This document shows positions 17,201 through 24,181 of a stretch of 34,154 nt of DNA, one piece after another. Under the pieces are notes generated by a model. It ran no database searches and had not been told where the DNA came from. It saw only the letters and a list, made by a program, of their open reading frames with translations. Made by a program: the position numbers and the translations under genes. Within the stretch, counting starts at the first letter, position 1; each line of letters opens with the position of its first letter. The stretch is from positions 1 through 34,154 of the IMG/VR virus record IMGVR_UViG_3300027782_000209. One strand, written 5' to 3'. The stretch is from a virus.

Positions 17201-20126
17201 GCAGCCCATCTATTATCTTTTTAGTGCCAGCTTCAGAGCCAAACCTGATCGGTGGCCAGTTTCTTGATCTTAGAGTGGGCTCGCCTTGACGAGCAACATT
17301 GTTCACGCCCTCGGGGACGTGTCTTTCGTCTGGCGTAAGCGTGGTCAATGGATCCCAGTCGGTGCCGTAGTCGCGCTTAATGTACTTGTTGAGTGCACCA
17401 TCAACAAAATTGTTAAGGGCTATGTCTGGCTTGAGTGCGTTCAATTCTTGTTGAGCCATGTCATAATATAAAGGGCTACCTGCTTCATGTGTGCCTGTGC
17501 CAATGCGTCTGTTTGCAAGCGTTGGGTCTGCTAGTATGCCTTGGTAGTGTTCTATAGCGGGTTGACGAGTCTTCAAATCTGCCAGTCCTTTTTCAGGGTG
17601 GTCCTTGAGCCACTCCCTCAAGATTTTGGCTAGATCTCCGCCGCCTGCAAACTTCAGGTAGTGCTCGTCGTGGTCGTCAAAAGGAAACTGGTAGTAGTCC
17701 TTGCTGTACTTGTCCGCGAGCTCTGCTAGGCCTCCCTCAGCGTAGCCCATGACCTCACCGCCTTTTAATTCTTTGGCCAAAGCTTTCGGATTAATGCCGC
17801 CACGGGCGTAATGACGAGGACCATTGGGCGTCTCTACTAAGTGCGCAGGGTCATCTATCGCAATCGTTTTGACTTTCTTTGCTAACACTAGCGGTCCTAT
17901 TTGTATTACCTGCTCTGCAGAGCCAACCGGTGCCCCGTCTGACTTGCGATAGAAATAGCTGTGACGGTCTGGGTTCATGCCGATCTCGACCCAATCTGGA
18001 TCGCCGTCTTCCAGTATGCTTGTCGCCGCCCTCTGCACGTCCTCGGCTGAATGGTTTGCCCAATCGCCATACATTCTAGCAATCGTGCTCTTATCGTATT
18101 TCTCACCGCTAGGCTTCAGAGCTTCAGAGGCTATGTTTAGCGCACCCTTCGCGCTAGACTCAAAATTTACATTGTTCAATACCGCCGTCTGCCCGTAGCC
18201 CACAGCGTTGCCGCCTTTCTTGGTCCCGTCGTGAAGGGAGACCACCCATGTGTCATAGTTCTGGTATGCTGGTATGTCAAGCCTTGAGGCGATTCTGGTT
18301 CCGTCTGGGATGTCGACATTAACACCAACAATGCCCGCTGATTTATTTGGGTCTTTGCTAAGCGATAGCGCAATGTTCTCGAATGTAGGCACGTTTTGAA
18401 CCGCCCCCAACGGTTTGATCGGCATGAATTGCCGTACTATTGCCTGATACTCGTCGGTCGATATGTCGCCTAAGCGCAAGCTGTTTGCTGCGCTTTTCAC
18501 TTCTGGTACGCGGGTCCGTTTGCTCCCTGTGCGAGACGCACGCCAAGCCGCTTGTGCTTCAGGCGTTATGCCAAGCAGGTCTTGTGCCTCTTTGAGCGTA
18601 CCGGATACCTTTGCTGCAAGCTCTTTTGGATTGATACCTCCCCTGCCAAAGCCAGGCACGGAGCCACCCTTGGCGTGTCCTAGATCCGAAGAGTCTAGCT
18701 TGGAGGGGTCGAAGTCAGCATCGGGCGATCGAATGTGAGATGGATTAAAAACAACAGTTGAACGTGTCATGTCGCCAGAAGCCAAATTGTCAGGGAATGT
18801 TACTGAATCATAGCCTCTCTTAGAAAAAGCATTCATGACTTTGTCTTGTGCATCTCTACCAAATGCTTGATAAAATTCACCATCTGTAAAAAGATCAAAG
18901 CTATCAACATCTTCTAACGGTATATCAAGTCTTGCGGCTGCTCCTTCAATATCATCAGTGTCTAACACTGAATTAAGTATATCTTTTAATTGTTTTTTCT
19001 GTTCTTCGCCCATACTCGGATGATGAGCGTCAAAGTTATTTCCCTTTTTTATCAAATATTCTGCTGGTCCACCAAAAGTTCCTTTACCAAAAATTTCTCC
19101 TGTTAAATCGCTTTCTGGTGAAAAATAGGTGCCCCCAAAAACGTTTTTAAATTCACGTCGAATGGGAATATTATATTCAATGGCTTCTTTAGCTTGTGGC
19201 GATCCAGCAAATACTTCATTGCTTGAGTGCCACAACCTGTCCGTGAACCCTTGCTCTACTGCTCTTGCCGACTTGGCTTCTTGTGAGAGATCAAGCAGCT
19301 CTTCAGCCGCTGTCTTAACGCCTAGGCGTGCCTTCGCGGCAATCTCGGCCCAGTTGCCTCCCCTGCCAAAGCCAGGAACCGGCCCGCCGCGTGCGTAGCC
19401 CAGCTCGCTGTCTTCTAACGTGGTCGCGCCGCCCATGTCGATAAGGTCCATCATCATGCGCATGCGCTCGTCAGGGTCTGACACCGTCCGACCGAACGCC
19501 CTGCCTAACATATCGTTATCGAGGTCCATCCGTCTTTCTGCTGGGGATTGTAGTCCGCCCCTGAGATACTCGTTCGCCAGACCGACCATGTACGCGGGCA
19601 GCTCGCCGTACTTGTCCGACAGCTCAGACTGGAACAGCATGTGCCGCAACGCGTCAGCTTCGCCGCCAAGCTCGGTTTCTTTAGGGTAGACTAGGGTTGC
19701 TGCGCGTGCAGCTTCACGGGACATGTCGCCCATCGGGGTAAGGTTCGCTAATGCGTCGGTTACCGTGCGCGTAGACTTGACGGCGCCTTCAGCGTACTTG
19801 TCCAGCAGGTCTTGCAGCCCGCTTGTTGATTCGACTGTGCCGCCCTCAGCCCACTTGACCTTGTTGGCCCAGTAGGCGGCGCTGCTTGGTCCCTTGGCAA
19901 TGTTCTTTGCATGGCGTGACTTGAACGAGGCACGCTTGGCCTTCATCTTGTCAGACTCTCCAGCCTTGGGCTTGCCCGCAGTGCTGGCGCCTTGTTCACC
20001 GAACCGGATGATCTTCTCTTTACCATCGACCTTGGTCTTCACAACGTGAGACTTCGTCGGATGGCTAGGCGTGCGACGAGGCTGATTGAGCGGCAGCGTG
20101 TCTTTGTCCACTGGTTTATTAGGCAT
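14223..20126 (-). CDS. Giant modular polyvalent protein with ADP-ribosyltransferase-like and PcfJ-like modules
   Basis: The 1967-residue protein is a mosaic divided by short Gly motifs. In order: a basic SFKSRHAKNIAKG...YWANKVKW domain (about 60-92), like the DUF5872-type motif of phage proteins; a module with GGEADALRHMLFQSEL and ERRMDLDNDMLGR (150-215), resembling the Arg-His/Asp-Asn metal-site pattern of DUF6973-like domains; an ADP-ribosyltransferase-like module (297-475) with RLWHSS, GGTYFSPES, GYDSVTFP and VVFNPSHIRS; a module with VNVDIPDGTRIASRLDIPAY (600-750), known from large phage polyvalent proteins; a PcfJ-like part with GYKWVKLP, GWCTQQE and LYALLDPEGRPHAQ (1095-1160); a more hydrophobic helical part (1395-1530); and a last module ending in FNPSEILIRE (1602-1830). 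Linkers recur: GYARGGPVPGFGRGG (243-257), GHAKGGSVPGFGRGG (483-497), YARGGINPKAL (773-783), YAEGG (795, 1327), GFGKGGFNPKEL (1596-1607). Such proteins are often injected with the DNA to counter host defences. Activities here are inferred. Confidence 0.7.
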   Translation of the reverse strand: MPNKPVDKDTLPLNQPRRTPSHPTKSHVVKTKVDGKEKIIRFGEQGASTAGKPKAGESDKMKAKRASFKSRHAKNIAKGPSSAAYWANKVKWAEGGTVESTSGLQDLLDKYAEGAVKSTRTVTDALANLTPMGDMSREAARAATLVYPKETELGGEADALRHMLFQSELSDKYGELPAYMVGLANEYLRGGLQSPAERRMDLDNDMLGRAFGRTVSDPDERMRMMMDLIDMGGATTLEDSELGYARGGPVPGFGRGGNWAEIAAKARLGVKTAAEELLDLSQEAKSARAVEQGFTDRLWHSSNEVFAGSPQAKEAIEYNIPIRREFKNVFGGTYFSPESDLTGEIFGKGTFGGPAEYLIKKGNNFDAHHPSMGEEQKKQLKDILNSVLDTDDIEGAAARLDIPLEDVDSFDLFTDGEFYQAFGRDAQDKVMNAFSKRGYDSVTFPDNLASGDMTRSTVVFNPSHIRSPDADFDPSKLDSSDLGHAKGGSVPGFGRGGINPKELAAKVSGTLKEAQDLLGITPEAQAAWRASRTGSKRTRVPEVKSAANSLRLGDISTDEYQAIVRQFMPIKPLGAVQNVPTFENIALSLSKDPNKSAGIVGVNVDIPDGTRIASRLDIPAYQNYDTWVVSLHDGTKKGGNAVGYGQTAVLNNVNFESSAKGALNIASEALKPSGEKYDKSTIARMYGDWANHSAEDVQRAATSILEDGDPDWVEIGMNPDRHSYFYRKSDGAPVGSAEQVIQIGPLVLAKKVKTIAIDDPAHLVETPNGPRHYARGGINPKALAKELKGGEVMGYAEGGLAELADKYSKDYYQFPFDDHDEHYLKFAGGGDLAKILREWLKDHPEKGLADLKTRQPAIEHYQGILADPTLANRRIGTGTHEAGSPLYYDMAQQELNALKPDIALNNFVDGALNKYIKRDYGTDWDPLTTLTPDERHVPEGVNNVARQGEPTLRSRNWPPIRFGSEAGTKKIIDGLRSTTRDLIHSPTAGYRTTGLRIDDVYKANPWLTGKPRDMELFYDFNPHYGAFPHLINTLRRTITPDSGLPNELRLNPESLQRMSVLQASKLVGKVNQWDKAQAQAASQRLMLNPFKEYDSGYKWVKLPNAREPEGLKSVMDLGCKGGWCTQQEDQAKGYSNYARGDHLYALLDPEGRPHAQVSTFEGDPHDWERNKNITSMQPLANDFDSQYVSDWMKKDPNYKNQIKGYMQDFAGSNDWTHNGAVDGMDAIDMIPTNDWEKYFKLNHMKYEPLRGSLNYDPANVGGSDAVYLEAVRRARQNASQREEKIPAYMTVRQSKNMIQQFMPRLDERERINAQVERLFQKPPVEGYAEGGRAMKDLKDEPAPDIYDSQKRSKTGIDVLDNMLDPFYAMRAGIDAQVLPEEVQWTDDEGNMHSYTAPGIANSALGLASYAQLFGGPEYPMADAGSDAYDTGLQRALDHYALPARNDMGFVNKTGLTLGEMLGQIPLVPLSAANKVRQGAQVLGGAMPFIKKTLMAIPEYLGPTIEPTALNYAIGTAGGMAFPPAMEGLMRMYEKYSPELEYEVPDTDMRGLLDDIGNPIDRESDKRVAQWVAEQRGPSDERARIADNVRRSMMTPGFGKGGFNPKELAEKLAKEAAEDVPKNLYTAADRANAGRKAAQLISSQEPVKASEALGQLMERGFKNTTTTVADRTRVGGGNIGGANFPAISEVDPGYEDIVWGVMDKGTGSRLTNLTTPETAWTTMLGSGTQLKTNPIVFDKLMRGFLGSMKQGNLSDDLASKINHNLALVFGEGADIRDPMIWQLADTFDKRSVLANLMMGKGMPKSKGGIPLGGELRGGAIFNPSEILIRETEPTLMHPLYGGNVPTYAAGPRTFSLDGTAEYRPDLHPGFPTLLHGEDLGFNMIPTPTEVYLPDWHRAFKAANPDRKGPGYYDLALGVEGEGLPSQALTEKYIRHLIREGYSHGGNVEMQDLQDMLDKYNQDTRVNYG
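18637..18656. repeat. 20-bp direct repeat copy 1, right side of the spacer following the ART-like module
   Basis: CCTCCCCTGCCAAAGCCAGG is exactly repeated at 19357-19376. It encodes the PGFGRGG linker of the polyvalent protein. The two copies lie on either side of the AT-rich ADP-ribosyltransferase-like module, so they could serve as short homology arms for module exchange. Confidence 0.9.
19357..19376. repeat. 20-bp direct repeat copy 2, spacer preceding the ART-like module
   Basis: This is the exact partner of 18637-18656, 720 bp away. It encodes the first PGFGRGG linker. A diverged third version (GFGKGG) is near 15325. Confidence 0.9.
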
Positions 20127-20159
20127 GCCGGCATATCTCGATCTGCTGTCGATGCTGAA

Positions 20160-20168
20160 AGTATAGCA
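20160..20168 (-). promoter_or_regulatory. Possible extended -10 promoter ahead of the polyvalent gene
   Basis: On the minus strand TGCTATACT matches the extended -10 form TGnTATAAT with one mismatch in the hexamer, and TATACT is the -10 hexamer of this phage's better promoters. It lies in the 49-bp gap between terminase and the polyvalent gene. No -35 element is visible, so the call is weak. Confidence 0.3.
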
Positions 20169-20175
20169 CTATTGC

Positions 20176-21738
20176 TCACGCGGCATAGGGGTTTATGCGT
20201 GGCTTGTCGTCAATTTTTGGATAGTCGATGTCCTTGGCTTTCGGCAGCTCGAACCACCCGTCGTTCTTCAGGTAGATGATCGCCTGCGTGAACGTGTCCA
20301 CGTAGTCGTCGTGCTCTGCGACGGGGAACTTGCCGACCTGCTTGAGAAAGCTTGCGGCCCAGCTTACGTGCTGACCGGGGTTCTTCTTCGACTCAGGTAT
20401 CCAGATCAGTCCGAGCTCTAGCGTTGGCGCCGTCTGATGGGCACGAGAGACCTTGTCGGCATTGCCAGGGTTGTACCCGACCGCAGGGACCTTGGCCAGC
20501 CGCAGGTCTTGCAGCAGAGACTGACCGCTGGCCTTAGCTTCGACCAGTACCCTGTCAGGACGGCGTGCACGCGAGAAGGGCGAGTCTTTGGTCATGCCGC
20601 CGTACTCTGTGGTCCATTCTTTGATGGCCCTAGTACGCAGATCTGGGTAGCTTAGGTGCTCGTCCCAGGCGTCGATCAGCATCGCGTTACGCTGACCCTT
20701 ATGGGTAAACATTGCCCACACAGTACACGCAGTGGGATCGCCAGTGGTCTTCTCTGTAAATGCGCAGTCGTAAGATTGCAAGATGTATTCAAATGTAGGC
20801 AGCGCTGAACCGTGCGGCCACATGGCAAAGAAAGACGTCTTGAGTATGCCGCCCTCGCTCGGGGTAGGGTCCTGCTGCAGCTGGCCAGCCGTGCCGTACG
20901 CGCCCAAGAGCTGCTTGAGCTGGGTGATCTCCGCCTCCCCGAACCTCTCAGGGCAGATCAGTTCGCCCTTCACCGTCCTAGGGTCGTAGGGTCCGAGTAC
21001 GGTCTTCCGCCGCTTGCCGTCCCATTCCGCCGGAATACAGATGTGCTCCCAGCCGCCAATGTCTTCCAAGATATGGCCGCTGATGTCGCGCTCGTGCAGT
21101 CGTTGCATGACCGTGACCATCGCGTCCTTCTTCGGGTTGTTGAGCCGCGTGCTCCACACCATGTCGAACCATTCCAGTGCAGACTCACGCATCGTGTCAG
21201 ACTGTGCGTCCTGAGCCCCGTGCGGGTCGTCCAAGATCAATCTCGAGCCACCCTCACCGGTTGCAGTACCACCGACCGACGTGGCCAGCCGGTACCCTGT
21301 CGCAGAGTTCTCGAACCTTGCCTTGGCGTTCTGGTCACCCGCCAGCTCAAACATGTGCCCCCACCGGTCTTGGTACCAAGGGGACTGGATCAGGCGCCTA
21401 GCCTTCAGGTTGTCCCTGATGCTCAGATTGCCGGAGTAACTCGCACACAAGAACTTCTGTGACGGGTCGGTTAACCACTCCCAGATAGGCCACATAACCG
21501 AGACGATGGTGGACTTACTGTGTCTGGGGGGAATATTGATCAGCAACTTACGTATGTCGCCAGACGTAATCGCTTCTAAATGCTCACAAATTTGTTCAAT
21601 GTGCCAGCTCTTGATGAACGGTATGCCGGGCTCTACCACATGCCAGCTTTGCTTCACGAACTCGTACAGCGACGCGGAGGCCTTCCTGCGCTCTATCTCG
21701 CGCTTTACCAGCCCGTGCACCGCCGCAGCTGTGCTCAA
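20176..21738 (-). CDS. terL: Terminase large subunit
   Basis: The 520-residue protein has the ATPase and nuclease parts of a large terminase. The Walker A-like loop is PPRHSKST (70-77) and Walker B is LILDDP (167-172), with YSGNLSIRDNLK after the second strand. The RNase H-like nuclease half starts near 318 with YILQSYDCAFTEKTTGD (Asp at about 324), continues with RVLVEAKASGQSLLQDL (Glu at about 400) and ends with EHDDYVDTFTQAI (Asp at about 477-478), giving the expected acidic triad. It cuts and pumps DNA into the prohead. The start codon is a TTG at 21738 that overlaps the TGA of the small subunit, so it depends on coupling. A GTG at residue 7 is the alternative. Length is normal for the family. 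Confidence 0.93.
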   Translation of the reverse strand: MSTAAAVHGLVKREIERRKASASLYEFVKQSWHVVEPGIPFIKSWHIEQICEHLEAITSGDIRKLLINIPPRHSKSTIVSVMWPIWEWLTDPSQKFLCASYSGNLSIRDNLKARRLIQSPWYQDRWGHMFELAGDQNAKARFENSATGYRLATSVGGTATGEGGSRLILDDPHGAQDAQSDTMRESALEWFDMVWSTRLNNPKKDAMVTVMQRLHERDISGHILEDIGGWEHICIPAEWDGKRRKTVLGPYDPRTVKGELICPERFGEAEITQLKQLLGAYGTAGQLQQDPTPSEGGILKTSFFAMWPHGSALPTFEYILQSYDCAFTEKTTGDPTACTVWAMFTHKGQRNAMLIDAWDEHLSYPDLRTRAIKEWTTEYGGMTKDSPFSRARRPDRVLVEAKASGQSLLQDLRLAKVPAVGYNPGNADKVSRAHQTAPTLELGLIWIPESKKNPGQHVSWAASFLKQVGKFPVAEHDDYVDTFTQAIIYLKNDGWFELPKAKDIDYPKIDDKPRINPYAA

Positions 21739-22409
21739 CCAGCCCCAGCCTTCGTCAGCATCAGGTTCATGCTCTCCAGCTCTTCGTCCGTCAGGTTCTT
21801 CATGTCTACCGCGGCCAAGGCGATCGGTCCGCCGTTAGCGCCAATGTGCTCTTGGACGATCTTGTCTCCGTAGATCTTCGGCAGGACCTTGCTCAATAGC
21901 CACTTACGCGTGTCGACCTGCAGCCTCTTGTGGGCCACGACGTCTGAGTTCAGGCTCATCAATTCTTGTTTTAGTATCGGGTTGCCGTCCGAGTCGTACG
22001 CCGGCTCACCGTTGACGTTCAGCGCGTGCACCGTGACCCACTCGTGCGTCTTGTCTGCGAGCACCAGAATATCGTCAGCCATGTGGGAATAACCGTGCTG
22101 CCGAGCCAGTGCGTAGTGAGTGCCCACTCCGTCTGGATCCGCCTGAATCCAAGACTTGTAGGTCTGAATGGTGGGCATTCCAACGTCGTTTTTGCAGATG
22201 TCGTTCAGTGACCGTCCTGACCTGATCTCGGTACAGATGTGAGCGCTCACTAACTCACGGTCGAAGAGGCGCTCTTCGGGTCTTGGGAGGCCAGCGATTG
22301 CCCTGTGGGCGAGGTGGTTTTTGAGTGCGACGGTGTTGGATGCTAGTGCTGCGGCGGCTTTCTCTGCGGCCTTCTCTGCCCTAGCCTTTGTGGTAGTGCT
22401 GCTTGCCAT
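21735..22409 (-). CDS. terS: Terminase small subunit
   Basis: I place the start at ATG 22409 (224 residues), because CAGGA lies 5-6 nt before it. A longer reading from GTG 22502 has no ribosome site, and its extra 31 residues look noncoding. A helix-turn-helix-like part (about 55-90) has LVSAHICTEIRSGRSLNDIC and MPTIQTYKSWI. The C-terminal half carries RLQVDTRKWLLSKVLPKIYG (about 162-181), which matches the conserved DARKW...PKxYGDK motif of phage small terminases. An insert around 118-150 (VNGEPAYDSDGNP) is not typical. The protein recognises the packaging site and recruits the large subunit, whose gene follows with an overlap. Confidence 0.85.
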   Translation of the reverse strand: MASSTTTKARAEKAAEKAAAALASNTVALKNHLAHRAIAGLPRPEERLFDRELVSAHICTEIRSGRSLNDICKNDVGMPTIQTYKSWIQADPDGVGTHYALARQHGYSHMADDILVLADKTHEWVTVHALNVNGEPAYDSDGNPILKQELMSLNSDVVAHKRLQVDTRKWLLSKVLPKIYGDKIVQEHIGANGGPIALAAVDMKNLTDEELESMNLMLTKAGAG

Positions 22410-22489
22410 TGGATTCCTGTCAGCCCACGTTTGGCTGCTGTGGTAGTAGGGCGCCGACCCAGCCGGGTTAGCGGGGGGTCGACTCACTG

Positions 22490-22536
22490 GCGTTAAGCTC
22501 ACGTCGACAACTAGGGGGAAGCGACGCTCTTAACGC
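22490..22536. repeat. 8-bp inverted repeat upstream of the small terminase gene
   Basis: GCGTTAAG (22490-22497) and CTTAACGC (22529-22536) are exact inverted copies 31 nt apart. Two GTCGAC sites lie near the left arm. This stretch lies 81-127 nt upstream of the small terminase start, where packaging sites or regulatory structures are often found. Function is unknown. Confidence 0.5.
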
Positions 22537-22572
22537 GAGATGATGGATTGTGTTGCATAGACGGTTGATCTG

Positions 22573-22764
22573 TCAACTGTTTAGCACCGACAGGAGCAAT
22601 TTTGTTGGCAGCTTGAACACGGGACAGTCCAGCTCCGACCTAGCGCTGATAACGTAGAGTTTCGTTGTGTTGACTGCGCCAGGCATTGGCGCTGCGCACC
22701 GTCCTGTTTTTAGTGTGTTGTCCGACCCGTCTCGTCTGAAGTGCTCGCAGCGTCCGCATCTCAT
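22573..22764 (-). CDS. Small zinc-ribbon-type phage protein
   Basis: This 63-residue protein starts MRCGRCEHFRRDGSDNTLKT and continues GRCAAPMPG, with a later ELDCPVF. Its four cysteines (two in CGRC, one in GRCA, one in DCPVF) make a plausible single zinc site. Small proteins with CxxCxxF...GxC...C order are frequent in phages, without an assigned role. GGGA lies 8 nt upstream of the ATG. The gene follows the conserved 215-residue gene by 15 nt and precedes the packaging genes. A partly overlapping 64-codon frame (22640-22834) has no comparable motif and was set aside. Confidence 0.6.
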   Translation of the reverse strand: MRCGRCEHFRRDGSDNTLKTGRCAAPMPGAVNTTKLYVISARSELDCPVFKLPTKLLLSVLNS

Positions 22765-22779
22765 GATTGGTCCCTGAAA

Positions 22780-23427
22780 TTATAGATCTTTGGCATCGTC
22801 GTAGCCCACGGTTGTAGTGCTTCCTAGCCTCCACTTGGCCTTATCTTCCACGCTGTATTTACGGGTACAGACCCTAAAGTCTGGGGTCTTGAGATCTCGG
22901 TGTGCCAAGGCATTGTCGAACAGTTGGATTCGGTTGTTAGGCTGGAGCGCAAATTGACCATTGTCCAATTTTAAGAGGTTGTAGCTCTTGTGCTCGTCGG
23001 GCGTTTCAGAGAACCCAAAGTCTGGAACCCGTGGATCAGGATTAGCACCATCGAGCGTGAACATGTACTCCCCAGCGTAGCGGTTTCCGTCCTTGCCGTA
23101 GAACTCACACCTCAGCCCTTTCAGCAACGGTTTGTCGATCACCTCAACGTGGTACGTCAGCGCGTCCCAGATCTGCAAAATGTCTAGCTCTAGCGGTTTT
23201 TCACACGCCTTCCACACAAACGCTGAAATGGGCAACTTGTCATAAAGTGCTGCAAATTCAGGTAGATAGGTCTCAAACCGGAACGCCTCGCCCCTGACCG
23301 ACTTGACGCAGCACCATACGCCCTCGACCAAGCCTCCGTGGCCCTTCTGGTGGTCGTACAGGTACTCAGCCCTGACGTAAACTTTGATCGGCGGTAACGG
23401 GCAGACGAAGCTCAATTTTGTCTCCAC
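22780..23427 (-). CDS. Conserved phage protein of unknown function (215 residues), start of the leftward block
   Basis: I recognise the overall pattern as a conserved hypothetical family of aquatic phages. Near residue 10 there is PLPPIKVYVRAEYLYDHQKG, then GGLVEGVWCCVKSVRGEAF (about 31-49), KLPISAFVWK (about 65-74) and, around residue 140, TPDEHKSYNLLKLDNGQFAL followed by PNNRIQLFD. The pattern suggests a mixed beta fold. No catalytic residues are evident and its biochemical role is unknown to me. The start is GTG at 23427 with no good ribosome site, so a leaderless or weak start is possible. It is the first gene of the leftward transcription block and could be early-expressed or a regulatory partner. 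Confidence 0.7.
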   Translation of the reverse strand: METKLSFVCPLPPIKVYVRAEYLYDHQKGHGGLVEGVWCCVKSVRGEAFRFETYLPEFAALYDKLPISAFVWKACEKPLELDILQIWDALTYHVEVIDKPLLKGLRCEFYGKDGNRYAGEYMFTLDGANPDPRVPDFGFSETPDEHKSYNLLKLDNGQFALQPNNRIQLFDNALAHRDLKTPDFRVCTRKYSVEDKAKWRLGSTTTVGYDDAKDL

Positions 23428-23479
23428 AGTCGGTCTTTGAGGAGCTTCAGGGACACCTGCCCTGCTCTACCTCTAGTGA

Positions 23480-23509
23480 TGTATAGTGTAGTGTAGTACA
23501 CCAGCACAA
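23480..23509 (-). promoter_or_regulatory. Candidate leftward promoter with a palindrome in its spacer
   Basis: On the minus strand TTGTGC (-35) and TATACA (-10) are 18 nt apart, ending about 53 nt upstream of the GTG at 23427. The spacer contains the perfect 11-bp palindrome GTGTAGTACAC (23491-23501). Both hexamers are imperfect, so confidence is low. A spacer palindrome is also what the early rightward promoters have. Confidence 0.35.
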
Positions 23510-23859
23510 AATCCAAAACGCACCTATTTCCGGAAACCATTCGTCATCCTGACAGCTGGCCAGCTCCCTACCCTCCTCAAGTTGCCCTGAGGTGTCCACT
23601 TACCCGGTTTGCTCCGACAGGACATGCAATCCTGCCAGACAGTCGCTCCTCAGTACCTGAGCACGTTTTGCTATCCCAGTGTTAGCCTCTGGTTGGCTTC
23701 CCAATTTAGCCTTGGTCGGCATCGGCAGGTCAGCCCTGCGTTGGCGTCCCGTTACGCCGGACATGTGACTGTCGGTATCGGCGGACATGAGTTGACCGGT
23801 CAGTGATTAGCTACACACCGGGTCGGGGCTAGGTTGGACGATACCGGACGACCAGAAGG

Positions 23860-23888
23860 TTGTCTTACTGCAGAGTTGTTGATAGAAT
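23860..23888 (+). promoter_or_regulatory. Promoter for a candidate small RNA
   Basis: TTGTCT and TAGAAT are 17 nt apart, with four and five matches to the sigma70 consensus hexamers. No gene begins downstream before the intrinsic terminator at 24004-24031. The expected start is near 23895. Confidence 0.5.
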
Positions 23889-23894
23889 CGCGAC

Positions 23895-24031
23895 CAGTTG
23901 GTCAGAGTCGATCTTTACTTGCTGTTTGGTATCGGCTCCTAGGGCTTGAACAACCCTCCGACGCACACACATTACGTCACTCCCGTGCGTAATGCAAGCC
24001 CCGAAGCCCCCAAGCCTAGGGGCTTTTTTTT
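23895..24031 (+). ncRNA. Candidate phage small RNA of about 137 nt
   Basis: A promoter (23860-23888) and an intrinsic terminator (24004-24031) on the same strand bracket this stretch, and no credible reading frame lies between them. The RNA would hold a CATTACG/CGTAATG 7-bp stem (23970-23994) before the terminator hairpin. The start is predicted only from the promoter. Alternatively, the terminator simply blocks read-through into the early promoter. Confidence 0.4.
24004..24031 (+). terminator. Intrinsic terminator
   Basis: AAGCCCC (24004-24010) and GGGGCTT (24019-24025) form a stem with an 8-nt loop, followed directly by a run of eight T. It is the cleanest Rho-independent terminator in the window and points in the early-gene direction, although it lies upstream of the early genes. 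Confidence 0.85.
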
Positions 24032-24149
24032 GCCTGAAATTACCCCCTTTACCGCCTTTACCGCCTTCTGCTAGCCCGTACCTGAAAACTGTCACAAGAC
24101 CCCTAAAACACCCCGTTAAAAAATAATTGAAAATAAGAGAAAATAAGTG

Positions 24150-24181
24150 TTGCAATATGATTCTAACTGAATCAATATACT
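24150..24181 (+). promoter_or_regulatory. Early promoter 1 with operator-like palindrome in its spacer
   Basis: TTGCAA and TATACT lie 20 nt apart. Between them stands GATTC-TAACT-GAATC (24159-24173), a perfect 5-bp inverted repeat. Upstream is an A-rich stretch with GAAAATAAG repeated every 10 nt, like an UP element. The same geometry recurs at 24877 and 26225. The 20-nt spacer is longer than the usual 17, so an activator or a special polymerase contact may be needed. Confidence 0.65.

Noticed and set aside
20812-21462. Plus-strand 216-codon open frame opposite the large terminase
   Set aside because: It lies entirely within a well-supported gene on the other strand, is full of Arg, Pro and Leu as expected for an antisense frame of a GC-rich gene, and has no recognisable domain.
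22410-22502. N-terminal extension of the small terminase from GTG 22502
   Set aside because: No ribosome site, Pro-rich sequence unlike the family, and a better start with CAGGA at 22409.
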